From CBDCWQ01 sp965223435 (lineage in GTDB: Bacteria; Myxococcota; Kuafuiibacteriia; Kuafuiibacteriales; Kuafuiibacteriaceae): a stretch of 64,000 nucleotides of DNA. Positions 18,399 to 26,217 of the stretch are shown piece by piece. The position numbers and the translations under genes are program-made. The notes beneath the pieces are model-generated. The model was not told the origin of the DNA. It did no database searches and saw only the letters and a list, made by a program, of their open reading frames with translations. The DNA is taken from positions 124,001 through 188,000 of the forward strand of contig CBDCWQ010000022.1 of the NCBI GenBank assembly GCA_965223435.1, in the 5' to 3' direction. Each line of letters opens with the position of its first letter. Position 1 is the first letter of the stretch.

Positions 18399-19493
18399 TC
18401 ACGAGTTGAGGTAAGAAAGAATTCCTAGTTTCGCGACGTCGGCCAACTTCTCATGCCGAGACAGCACACACCCGCACCCATGAAGCGCACTCACGGTGTT
18501 TGCCCAGTCTGGGAATGCCATCGGAAGCCCGCCCCACGGTGAAGTCAATGCGTTTTGACTCAAAAAGTGATCCGCGAAGAGAAACGAACCCACAGTTTTC
18601 GCAAAAGGACGGTTCCCGGTGAGACCCGCGACGTCAGCCACTTGAGCCCTCAACTGGTTCCCCCACGCGGGGCTTCCCAGTGCTGGGCGCAGTTCTTTGC
18701 TCACCCAGTAGGGCGTCTTTTTGTAAAGATGCTGCTCGTATTGCTGCGTCTTTGCATTGTAGCTCGAACCGTCAACGCGCCCCTGAATGCGGCCGTGTCG
18801 TTCCTTGAACCAATGTACGTACTTTTTATCTCCCCCCAGCCGGTACGTATCCACTCCGCGATTTTTTGCGGTGTGCTCCGCGCGCCACTCGTAGCCGTCC
18901 TGCTTGATCTCTCCCACCTTGGGCTGGTTGATGTCGATGCCGCTGATGTTCACCCGGTCTGCGCCGTTGGTGATGGTTAGGGCTTTGGAGATGGAGGCAC
19001 CCGTTTCCGAAGTCGTCTTTGCGTGAATGCGGGTTCCATCGGGGAGCACAAAATTGCTGCTCTTCGTGAAATCCCAGTTGGTTCCATCTTTTTCGTTGAC
19101 GTGTGGATCTCCCCAAATGTGGGTGTGGGCGTTGTCCGTGGGCTTTTGCCCCGGCGCGTAGATGCTCCACGCGTTGCGGGCCCCGTGGGCAACAATGGTA
19201 TAGCCCCCCGCTGTTCGTATCGATCCCTTGGGCCAGCTTTTCGGGTTTTTTGTCAGCCCCTTTCCCGCCGGGGCGCCCGAAAGCTGCACGCGGGGTCTCG
19301 GAAAACAAGCGCAGGGAGGTGCCCGATGTCCAAATTTTTGTTCGAAGGCCTGCGCTCTTGCCAGCAAATGGGGCGCTTGACTCAAAAGCTGTATGGCCCC
19401 CGACAACGCCTGACTGCTCTTGGCCTTATGGGTGAATGGACTTCGAATGGATAGATGCGCAAGCCGAACCTGCATTTGAATGGGAAAAGTCAT
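18399..19493 (-). CDS. DUF1521/MIIA-like autocleaving effector-type protein
   Basis: 364 aa. ATG 19493 has GAGGAG six bases upstream; the earlier start at 19547 lacks this. The centre carries HIWGDPHVNEKDG then WDF, SNFVLPDGT and ISGIDINQPK, the signature of DUF1521. That domain is known from rhizobial NopE effectors and a Vibrio protein as a metal-ion-inducible autocleavage (MIIA) domain cutting between Asp and Pro of GD/PH. The predicted scissile bond here is Asp129-Pro130. There is no Sec signal, which fits export by a specialised system. The 100-residue N-terminus would then carry the secretion signal. The neighbouring SycD-like chaperone supports that. Autocleavage and secretion are predicted from the family, not shown. 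Confidence 0.83.
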   Translation of the reverse strand: MTFPIQMQVRLAHLSIRSPFTHKAKSSQALSGAIQLLSQAPHLLARAQAFEQKFGHRAPPCACFPRPRVQLSGAPAGKGLTKNPKSWPKGSIRTAGGYTIVAHGARNAWSIYAPGQKPTDNAHTHIWGDPHVNEKDGTNWDFTKSSNFVLPDGTRIHAKTTSETGASISKALTITNGADRVNISGIDINQPKVGEIKQDGYEWRAEHTAKNRGVDTYRLGGDKKYVHWFKERHGRIQGRVDGSSYNAKTQQYEQHLYKKTPYWVSKELRPALGSPAWGNQLRAQVADVAGLTGNRPFAKTVGSFLFADHFLSQNALTSPWGGLPMAFPDWANTVSALHGCGCVLSRHEKLADVAKLGILSYLNS

Positions 19494-19624
19494 TTTCGTC
19501 TCCTCTTTGTGCGCCCCTTGGGACGTTTGGTCGTGGCTGCTTGGCAATTCAAGTTGTGTGCCAAGGCCAGGCGCATCAAGAATAGGTCAGTGGTTTGGCC
19601 AAGGACCGCGGACATTCAAAGCGT

Positions 19625-19690
19625 TTGAAATTTTTGTTTTTCTTAGTAATTTTAATATCTTATATACATGTGTCGGTGTGGCGTAACCGT
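19625..19690 (-). promoter_or_regulatory. AT-rich promoter-like block upstream of the DUF1521-like gene
   Basis: The 19494-19779 gap contains a strikingly A/T-rich tract (minus strand around TGTATATAAGATATTAAAAT, then AAAAACAAAAATTT) in otherwise GC-rich DNA. It offers several -10-like hexamers (TATAAG, TAAAAT) and could be the promoter region of the DUF1521/chaperone/caspase cluster. No clear -35 element is assigned. Confidence 0.35.
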
Positions 19691-19779
19691 GACACTTCAC
19701 CGTAAACGGATGGAACGAGCAATCTTGCACATCCGCATGCCCGAGAGGCGACCCGTTCTCAAATTTGGGCGGAATCAGC

Positions 19780-21840
19780 TCACCGGTTGTTTGCGTCTGC
19801 CGCAAGGGGAGCCGGGGGACGGGAAGAAAAGACCGGGTTGAAGGGGTTGAACCCGTGGCGGGCGAAATAGAGCCAGGCGGTGCCCGATACGCTCGAGCCT
19901 ACGGTGAAGTCTCCCTTCACTCGGTTGTTGCTGGCGTAGGCCAGACCACCGTACACGTCTTGCATGGTCACCATGGAGCGGAGAAGATCGTCGCGGCTGT
20001 AGGTCAAACCGTGTGCGGTGCACGAAAAGTCTCGTTGGAGTGCTCTTTTCGCGACGTCTAGGGCAGCGACCACGCTGAGGGTCCCCTCAGTCCACACAAA
20101 CCCGCGTTCCGGAGCGTAGGGATCAAAGTTCGTTGGGCGGGAATCGAAGTACCCCTGGAAGGAGGCATTGCTCTGCCGGGTATGGCCCGCGGGCTCAAAG
20201 AACAGCTCGCAGATGCTTTGAAGCCCCGGCGCGTAAAGTTTGATGTGCGGTTGGGAGTGGCTGAAGGCCAAAAGGCTCCAGCTATGCGGATCCTTGTATA
20301 TCTCTTCGGTATTTGCGACAACCCCATCGTCCAAGAGGCGATAGCCAGGATAAAAGAGCGCTTGGTCTGGGCGCCAGAGGCTTTCTAAAAAGAGTTTGAT
20401 GCGCTCTGCCTGCTCTCCAAAATGCTCATTTTGGGTGATAACGGCGTAGTGTCTAAAAGCAGAGTAGGCATCGAGATTATGCTCGATGGAGAGGATGGTT
20501 CGTTCGTCCCACGGGGTTGCCGGCCGATCACTCTGCATAAAACGAACGGCACGCGCCTGGTGGCCATTCAGCGAGACCGAAACCGTTGTCCGATCAAGAT
20601 AGGCCATAACCCGGTGCCATGTGTCGTCGTACTGCGTATCGTCGAACCGGAGACGGTATGCGTTGAGGGCCATCGCCACCCACGCAATGGCACCGGTTAT
20701 TCGGACGTCCCCCATCTTGTGTCCATTGGGTGTGCCGTCAAAGTCGAAATCAGGGGCATGGGGATAGATGCTCTTTCCGTCCGAATCGTAAGAGAAATAC
20801 CAGGAGCCATCCTTGTGGGTATCATCTTTGAGTTGCAGAAAGCGGAGGGCATCAAGAATTCTCTTCGCAGGCTCCTGTAGTCCTGCGTGCGAGAAGACAA
20901 GGATCGCCAAGGCTTGATCGTAAAGGGTCAGTTGATCGTAGGTCAGAAAACTCCGTATCAAGCGGGCCGACTCGGATGCCCCAACAATCGCGTGTTTTGA
21001 AAAGCGATTGATCAGATTATGCACCTGGGGATCGGGGTGACGCTCTGTTCCCATGAAGTGATGGACCGCAAAAGCCAAAGAGCGTTCACCGTCGAGTTTG
21101 AGGGGGACACGAGATTTCGTGGGCACATGATAATCGAAAAACCCCGTGCACTGGCCCGCCTGTGGCTTGTCGGCCCATGGGTTTTGACAGCCACCCGGAG
21201 CGTCCGGGTCCAGGCCCTTACGGATAAGATGAACAACCATGCGGTCAATTTTTGGTCCCACGTGAGCGCGAAACGAGAACTCAGCGTTCTCGTTCAACGG
21301 GAAAATATGGCGCTTTCTCAAACGATAGTAGACATCGCTGTGCAGATAGACGGCGACGGCATAATTCTCAGGCCTTTTTAAGCCCTCAACCTGTCCACGC
21401 ACCAACCGAAAGCCTTTGGCTCTCTTGATGACTTCTTGAATGATCACCGTGGGATCTCGCGGGTGCACATCCAGGGATACCGTTTGGCGGCAGAGCAGGC
21501 GATCGTCTTTCGCCGCCATGAACATCACCTTCGCCCGGCCCGAAAAATCTTTGTGGGGGCGGAACACCACACGACCGCCCGAGCCGCGGATGTGCCCGTC
21601 CGGACTTTGCCATCGATACCGGGCGCCCTCTGGAAACTCTGCCCAGACCGTCAGGACAGCCGCCTGATCCGCGCGAATCGACTCCGGATAAACCTGTGTG
21701 TGGGTCACGGCCAAGCTCGGCGCACCCTTGGGGAACGGTTTGTCAGGGTGCAGGATAGCTCGCGATTCTGGGCGGAAGAGCGCACAGCTGAAGAAAGTGA
21801 ACAGCAGTAAAACGGATACCAGCCGGCCTTGGTTCGACAT
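19780..21840 (-). CDS. Toroid-domain lipoprotein, glycosidase-like
   Basis: 686 aa from ATG 21840. Probable lipoprotein (signal core LVSVLLLFTFFSC). The first ~110 residues look like an Ig-like domain (RADQAAVLTVWAEFPEGARY). The C-terminal ~400 residues form an alpha/alpha toroid with recurrent helices: LTYDQLTLYDQALAIL, VRITGAIAWVAMALNAYRL, SIEHNLDAYSAFRHYAV and FVWTEGTLSVVAALDV. Such barrels are found in glucoamylase-, GH8- and GH-like lyases. It resembles the toroid of the giant proteins in type and in the ITGAIAW/TGANAW and EHNLD motifs. Probable role: periplasmic or surface polysaccharide processing. Substrate and catalytic residues are not established. Confidence 0.72.
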   Translation of the reverse strand: MSNQGRLVSVLLLFTFFSCALFRPESRAILHPDKPFPKGAPSLAVTHTQVYPESIRADQAAVLTVWAEFPEGARYRWQSPDGHIRGSGGRVVFRPHKDFSGRAKVMFMAAKDDRLLCRQTVSLDVHPRDPTVIIQEVIKRAKGFRLVRGQVEGLKRPENYAVAVYLHSDVYYRLRKRHIFPLNENAEFSFRAHVGPKIDRMVVHLIRKGLDPDAPGGCQNPWADKPQAGQCTGFFDYHVPTKSRVPLKLDGERSLAFAVHHFMGTERHPDPQVHNLINRFSKHAIVGASESARLIRSFLTYDQLTLYDQALAILVFSHAGLQEPAKRILDALRFLQLKDDTHKDGSWYFSYDSDGKSIYPHAPDFDFDGTPNGHKMGDVRITGAIAWVAMALNAYRLRFDDTQYDDTWHRVMAYLDRTTVSVSLNGHQARAVRFMQSDRPATPWDERTILSIEHNLDAYSAFRHYAVITQNEHFGEQAERIKLFLESLWRPDQALFYPGYRLLDDGVVANTEEIYKDPHSWSLLAFSHSQPHIKLYAPGLQSICELFFEPAGHTRQSNASFQGYFDSRPTNFDPYAPERGFVWTEGTLSVVAALDVAKRALQRDFSCTAHGLTYSRDDLLRSMVTMQDVYGGLAYASNNRVKGDFTVGSSVSGTAWLYFARHGFNPFNPVFSSRPPAPLAADANNR

Positions 21841-22005
21841 AGGCCCAAGGTACCAAGGCCGAATCAAGGTCGTCGAGGAGGCGCGCTAGAATCTGTGGTC
21901 GGGAAGCAACCACACGGCAAGACAACTGTTCTATTCGTCAACGAAAGCGTCAACCAGAGAATCTTCGGCTTCGAATTTCGCGGTAGCTGTCAGTTAACTA
22001 ACTAC

Positions 22006-23121
22006 TTAGATAGGCTCGAGCTCCAAGGCAATGCGGCCAGAGAAGGCGTGCTGGCGTTTTTCTTGGAGCGGATGGTAGGGGGCCGCCTGTACGTCCCGCA
22101 TCAAGCGCTCGATGCCCGCCTTTCGGAAAAAAGCGCCTCCACCGCCGAGCTCCATGGCTTTTTGAACGGTCTTGATACAGGCGTTGGCCAAAGCTGTCTT
22201 CGCCTGGACGCTCTGGTTGGCCCTTTCGAGCGTGGGGGCAAAATCGTATTCAGCGGCGTTGTCGACATGGGCACGCCACAGGGCGCGCACTTCAAATAGA
22301 GCGTTGGAGAGCTCGCCGGCGAGGTACTGTACGTTCACGTCGTCGCGACGCCTCCTTGCTTGCTGAATGGCCAGAGTGCTTGCACGTTCGGCAACACCCA
22401 CATAGGCACTCATCAAGATCGGCAACGCAATGGTCGCGATCACATTGAAGGCGGGGTGCCAAGGTCCTCGCGGTCGCTTCAGGGCAATGCTTTCTTCGGG
22501 AATGAACGCATCCTGGATGTCGATGGTGTTTGAACCGGTGCCCCGCATACCCAAGGTGTCCCAATCATCGCCTCGGCGCACCCCCTCTGCGTCGAGTGAT
22601 AGGGGAAAATGGAGGACCATGGGGCCACTGTCCGGGTCTTCGTAGCGACCGCTGGTGATCATCAGATTGCCCATGGGGCTTCCGCTTCCGAAGGGCTTTT
22701 TCGAGGTGTACCGGTAGCCACCTTCGACCTTGGTCATGGACCCGTTGGACTCGAGCCAATCGCCAGCGCCCGTGCTGACCAGCACCAAATTCTCGGCCGC
22801 CACCTTCTTGAGGAGCTTTTCTCCGGGTTGTCCCTTCCGCACCTTCCATACGGAAGCCGCGACCAAGTGGGAGTGCATGGAATACGCCAAGGCGGTAGAG
22901 CCACAGTAGTTTCCAAGTGTCCGTATGAACTCGCAGATTTCACCCAGGCCGGCGCCCATACCCCCCAATTCTTTCGGAACCAAGGCCTTGAAAAACCCGT
23001 CCTCCAGCAAAGCCTCGTAACTCTCCCGGACAAAACTTCCGTCTTCATCATGACGGGCTGCGTGCTCTGCGAGCTCCGGGCCCAGCCGCTCGGCCTTATC
23101 GATCCACTCTTTTTTTGACAC
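22006..23121 (-). CDS. Acyl-CoA dehydrogenase family protein
   Basis: 371-aa FAD-dependent acyl-CoA dehydrogenase-like enzyme. GTG 23121 is chosen because AGGAGG lies five bases upstream; the frame is open to 23352 but would overlap the divergent regulator's promoter region. Recognisable blocks: FFKALVPKELGGMG, STALAYSMHSH, YTSKKPFGSGSP (substrate/FAD loop), DTLGMRGTGSNTIDIQDAFIP and a helical C-terminal domain ending with MELGGGGAFFRKAGIERLMRDVQA. The GMRGTGS block and C-terminal helix are typical of members acting on flavin-dependent desulphurisation or acyl oxidation. It is divergent from an AraC-type regulator 122 bp away that probably controls it. The exact substrate is not predictable. 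Confidence 0.9.
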   Translation of the reverse strand: MSKKEWIDKAERLGPELAEHAARHDEDGSFVRESYEALLEDGFFKALVPKELGGMGAGLGEICEFIRTLGNYCGSTALAYSMHSHLVAASVWKVRKGQPGEKLLKKVAAENLVLVSTGAGDWLESNGSMTKVEGGYRYTSKKPFGSGSPMGNLMITSGRYEDPDSGPMVLHFPLSLDAEGVRRGDDWDTLGMRGTGSNTIDIQDAFIPEESIALKRPRGPWHPAFNVIATIALPILMSAYVGVAERASTLAIQQARRRRDDVNVQYLAGELSNALFEVRALWRAHVDNAAEYDFAPTLERANQSVQAKTALANACIKTVQKAMELGGGGAFFRKAGIERLMRDVQAAPYHPLQEKRQHAFSGRIALELEPI

Positions 23122-23126
23122 CACTG

Positions 23127-23133
23127 CCTCCTC
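23127..23133 (-). promoter_or_regulatory. Shine-Dalgarno deciding a GTG start for the acyl-CoA dehydrogenase
   Basis: GAGGAGG on the minus strand, five bases before GTG 23121. This fixes the start inside a much longer open frame. Confidence 0.65.
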
Positions 23134-23243
23134 TTTCTGGCCGCTCGCGCAGACCCTCGATGGTGTGAATATGGGCCAGGCCGGCTCCGGTGACCATGAC
23201 CCGGGCTCCAAAGTTCTTGGCAGAACGTCCAAGACGCTGAAAT

Positions 23244-24233
23244 ATGGCGATGATGGATGCGCTCTCGGACGTTTTGCAGACCATCCAGCTCTCTGGGGTG
23301 GTTTTTCTCCGTGCGCACCTCGGCGGAGCCTACGGGGTCTCCATGCCCCCACCCACCCTCTCTCATCCCAGCTTGAAGCCCAAAACGAAGGAGCATCGGC
23401 TGGTGATGTTTCACATTGTTCGTGAAGGGGAAGGCTATGTAGAAGTCGAAGGCTTTGAGCCTCGAAAAATGAATACCGGAGATCTGATCATCATTTTTGA
23501 CGATCTGTACCACTCGGTGGTGGATACGCCCGGTCGCCCAACCGTTCCGAGCGAAGACCTGGTGCTCGATCGCACGCGCTCTTCAGCACCCCCGGCGGTG
23601 CGCGTAGGTGAGGGCATGAGAAGCTTGGCGCTCGTATGTGGCATGCTTCAATTCGTGGAGCGCGGCATCAACCCCATTTTTAGCGCCCTCCCACCCTTTC
23701 TCCATATCGCATGCCAAAAGGGCCCCTCCACGACTTGGCTTCAGGCAAGCGTCACCCACATCATCGCTGAAGCCGAAGCCAGCCGTCCGGGCAGTGAGAC
23801 CTTGCTCCGCCGGCTGACAGAACTGCTCTTTGTCGAGACCATTCGCCAGTACTTGCAGAACCTCTCTGAAGGCGAGCGAGGGTGGCTGGCCGCGCTCAAG
23901 GACCCTGCGGTCGGGAAAGCCATCCAACTCATGCACAACACACCCGAAAGAAGTTGGACGGTCGCAGAACTGGCAAAGCAGGTGGGCACATCGCGGTCCG
24001 CTTTTTCAGCGCGGTTTTCGGAGCTTCTCGATACGTCGCCCATCGCGTATCTCACGCGGTGGCGTATCCGCCTCGCCACAAACTTGCTTGGAGAGACCGA
24101 CCACTCGATCTGCACCATTGCCGGACACGTAGGTTATGAATCCGAGTCCGCTTTCAGTCGCGCCTTTAAACGAGAAATGGGCGTCTCCCCGGCAAGTTGG
24201 CGTAAGAACGTAAACCCCGTGCATCATTCCTAA
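23244..24233 (+). CDS. AraC-family transcriptional regulator with cupin sensor
   Basis: 329 aa. The N-terminal ~170 residues form a cupin-like ligand domain (MFHIVREGEGYVEVEG, NTGDLIIIFDDLYHSV) of the type found in AraC proteins with the cupin_6 domain. The C-terminal ~100 residues hold two helix-turn-helix units: WTVAELAKQVGTSRSAFSAR and ICTIAGHVGYESESAFSRAF, followed by GVSPASWR, the canonical AraC ending. Three closely spaced in-frame ATGs (23244, 23250, 23253) make the exact start uncertain. It is divergent from the acyl-CoA dehydrogenase gene, with both promoters in the 122-bp gap, so it likely regulates that gene and itself in response to a small molecule. Confidence 0.92.
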   Translation: MAMMDALSDVLQTIQLSGVVFLRAHLGGAYGVSMPPPTLSHPSLKPKTKEHRLVMFHIVREGEGYVEVEGFEPRKMNTGDLIIIFDDLYHSVVDTPGRPTVPSEDLVLDRTRSSAPPAVRVGEGMRSLALVCGMLQFVERGINPIFSALPPFLHIACQKGPSTTWLQASVTHIIAEAEASRPGSETLLRRLTELLFVETIRQYLQNLSEGERGWLAALKDPAVGKAIQLMHNTPERSWTVAELAKQVGTSRSAFSARFSELLDTSPIAYLTRWRIRLATNLLGETDHSICTIAGHVGYESESAFSRAFKREMGVSPASWRKNVNPVHHS

Positions 24234-24266
24234 GGACCCCGCTCAACCCTCGTCGAGGACCAATCG

Positions 24267-25478
24267 TTAATGGCGAAAAGTTCGTGGCAAGGCCACGTCT
24301 GAGGCTTCCTTTTCGAGTTTTCGAAGGCTCGCCTCGAGTTCGCCTTTATGGGCCTTGAGTTCTTGAAGCTTCTCTTCTTCCACAAGGTTGATGCCAGGTC
24401 GCTCCAGGGCTCGTATCTTTTGTCGCACGCCCTCGATCTTGTTCCGCAGGACACGAAACTTGGAACGCCAAGCCTTCGCAGTGAGAACACCGTAGCGAAC
24501 ATGCTCCGGTCTCGAGGCCTTCGTTTTCAGGGCACCAGACAAACGATCTCGTTTTTCGGCTTGAGGTCGCTCCCGAGACGTGGCCGGGTTGGCCACAGTG
24601 GCCGGCGTGATCGCCTGAACATCCTTGATATGTGATGGCGGCGGCGTGTTCGTGAGCTGGCGGACACCGGCGTCGTCCACCCATTGATAGATGGTCCCGG
24701 GCGGTTGCCGGGCACGCGCGCTAGATTCATCAGGAGCAGGCACACGTTCTTTAGGTTCAACCCGATCGTGGGGTCTTTCTGGTTTCCGATGATCGTCAAG
24801 CCCCTTCGAAGGCTCGTTTGTGCCCGCCTCCCTGCTCCACCAGGGCAGCCAAGCGGGCACCGCTTCAACCCCCTTTTGCGCTCCGAGCGCCGCGAGCCCG
24901 CCCACAAACAACACCAAGAGAAGGACAAAACCAACACCCACAACGCGCCCGCAAGAAACCACTTTTGTGCCTGCCAAATAGTCGTGCAGGCATCTCCGTT
25001 GCTGGCCAACGATGGGCAAAAGGGTAAGCAACCCAACGTAGGGCCCCACGACCGGAATCGACGCAACAAGGCCAAGTACGAAGGAAAACACCCACACGCG
25101 CAACAAGACGCCGCGAACAAATCCAATTCTGGCACCATCGTGACGGACAATCTTGACCCCAAAGAGACGCTTTCCAATGGTTTGGCCGCGGGTGGAAATC
25201 AAAAACCACTGATAAACCGCGAGCATCAGCGTCAAAAGCGAGCCTGCCGCCAAAATGAACAAGGCGACGCCCCCGACGACCCCCGCGCCCAAAGTGTCAA
25301 GCAGCCGTTCAAAATCAAAGGCTTCTGCGGCTTGGGCCAACACCAGGCCAGACCCGACCAAAGACACCATCGCAACCGCCGCAAGACCCAGAGGCAGCAC
25401 CAACAAAATTTGATCCACGCATTGCGCACCGAGTCGGAGCGTCCGACTGGCCAGCCGTTGAGCATCTTCTGCCGACAA
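24267..25478 (-). CDS. RDD-family membrane protein with DUF4124-like and coiled-coil tail
   Basis: 403 aa, TTG start at 25478. The RDD domain shows ASRTLRLGAQCVDQILLVLP, a GQTIGKRLFGVKIVRHDG loop and several membrane helices up to about residue 220. A charged linker is followed by TIYQWVDDAGVRQLTNTPP (about 265-285), a DUF4124-like motif. The last ~70 residues (KIEGVRQKIRALERPG, LQELKAHKGELEASLRKLEK) are coiled-coil. RDD proteins are membrane proteins of mostly unknown function, some linked to transport. The fusion places a periplasmic peptide-binding-like module after the membrane part. It is 45 bp downstream of a small lipoprotein gene on the same strand, so probably co-transcribed. Confidence 0.82.
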   Translation of the reverse strand: MSAEDAQRLASRTLRLGAQCVDQILLVLPLGLAAVAMVSLVGSGLVLAQAAEAFDFERLLDTLGAGVVGGVALFILAAGSLLTLMLAVYQWFLISTRGQTIGKRLFGVKIVRHDGARIGFVRGVLLRVWVFSFVLGLVASIPVVGPYVGLLTLLPIVGQQRRCLHDYLAGTKVVSCGRVVGVGFVLLLVLFVGGLAALGAQKGVEAVPAWLPWWSREAGTNEPSKGLDDHRKPERPHDRVEPKERVPAPDESSARARQPPGTIYQWVDDAGVRQLTNTPPPSHIKDVQAITPATVANPATSRERPQAEKRDRLSGALKTKASRPEHVRYGVLTAKAWRSKFRVLRNKIEGVRQKIRALERPGINLVEEEKLQELKAHKGELEASLRKLEKEASDVALPRTFRH

Positions 25479-25523
25479 TTCAGAACCCGAAGGCCACTCG
25501 GCAAGAAACGGTACCCATTTGAC

Positions 25524-26021
25524 CTAATTGCGCTTCTGTGACGCCAACCGTTTTTGGGCTGCGCGCTCAAAGGCGCGTTTTATTTCCTTTTGCCTCTCTA
25601 TTTTCGCCGCCTCTAAAGCCTCAGGCGATTGGACTCCTGGATTCCATTCCTCAATCTTCGGTGGGTCGGGAAGCGAAATGTCGACCTTGACCCCCGGCAG
25701 CGTTGGCAAAGAAGGCGTGGGACGAGCTGCTGACTCTTCAATGGAGGCTCGGTCGCGTTTTGCCGTCGCGCGGGCAATTTGAATTTCGTTGGCGATCATC
25801 ATGGCGAGTCCGTGTTGGGCATCGTCCGCGGGAACGCCTCGGAGAAGGTCAGCGACTGCATCAAAATCCTCGTGCCGGTAGGTGACATCACCGGTTCGGG
25901 CCATAGTCTCTTCCAGAGCAGCGTTGGCCCGGGCAAAAGCAGCGTTAGACTTCTCTTTCTTGCAGCCGGCCAACAGAATCGGGCTAAGGGCAAGCAGCAA
26001 TACCAGCGTCCAGGAGTTCAT
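25524..26021 (-). CDS. Small lipoprotein of unknown function
   Basis: 165 aa from ATG 26021, which starts a lipoprotein signal (MNSWTLVLLLALSPILLAGC). The frame is open to 26081 but the extra residues precede the signal. The mature part is helical and charged (NAALEETMARTGDVTYRHEDF, then AMMIANEIQIARATAKRDRA), then a Pro-rich stretch and a Lys/Arg-rich coiled tail. No known domain is recognised. Next on the same strand is the RDD protein, which also ends in a coiled coil, so the two may work together. Confidence 0.72.
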   Translation of the reverse strand: MNSWTLVLLLALSPILLAGCKKEKSNAAFARANAALEETMARTGDVTYRHEDFDAVADLLRGVPADDAQHGLAMMIANEIQIARATAKRDRASIEESAARPTPSLPTLPGVKVDISLPDPPKIEEWNPGVQSPEALEAAKIERQKEIKRAFERAAQKRLASQKRN

Positions 26022-26217
26022 GGATTCGAATGCTACCAGTTGGAAGTACTCGAAGAAAGACTCGTGCAGGAACGCCTTCAATCACTTCGATAGGCCCCAC
26101 GTCAGCTGTTGACAGGTGTAGCTTCGGTCAACGCCCATTCGGCCTTACGGGGGCCAGTCGCTTCGGACCGATTCCGTACATGCGCGCACAGCCTGGCGCC
26201 ATACCCATAACCCTGAG

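Noticed and set aside
22006..23352. 448-aa version of the acyl-CoA dehydrogenase
   Set aside because: The extra N-terminus is unconserved, Arg/Pro-rich, and would overlap the start of the divergent AraC regulator. GTG 23121 has a strong RBS.
24684..25541. 285-aa plus-strand frame opposite the RDD gene
   Set aside because: The translation is Gln/Arg/His-rich with no domain, as expected for antisense of hydrophobic sequence.
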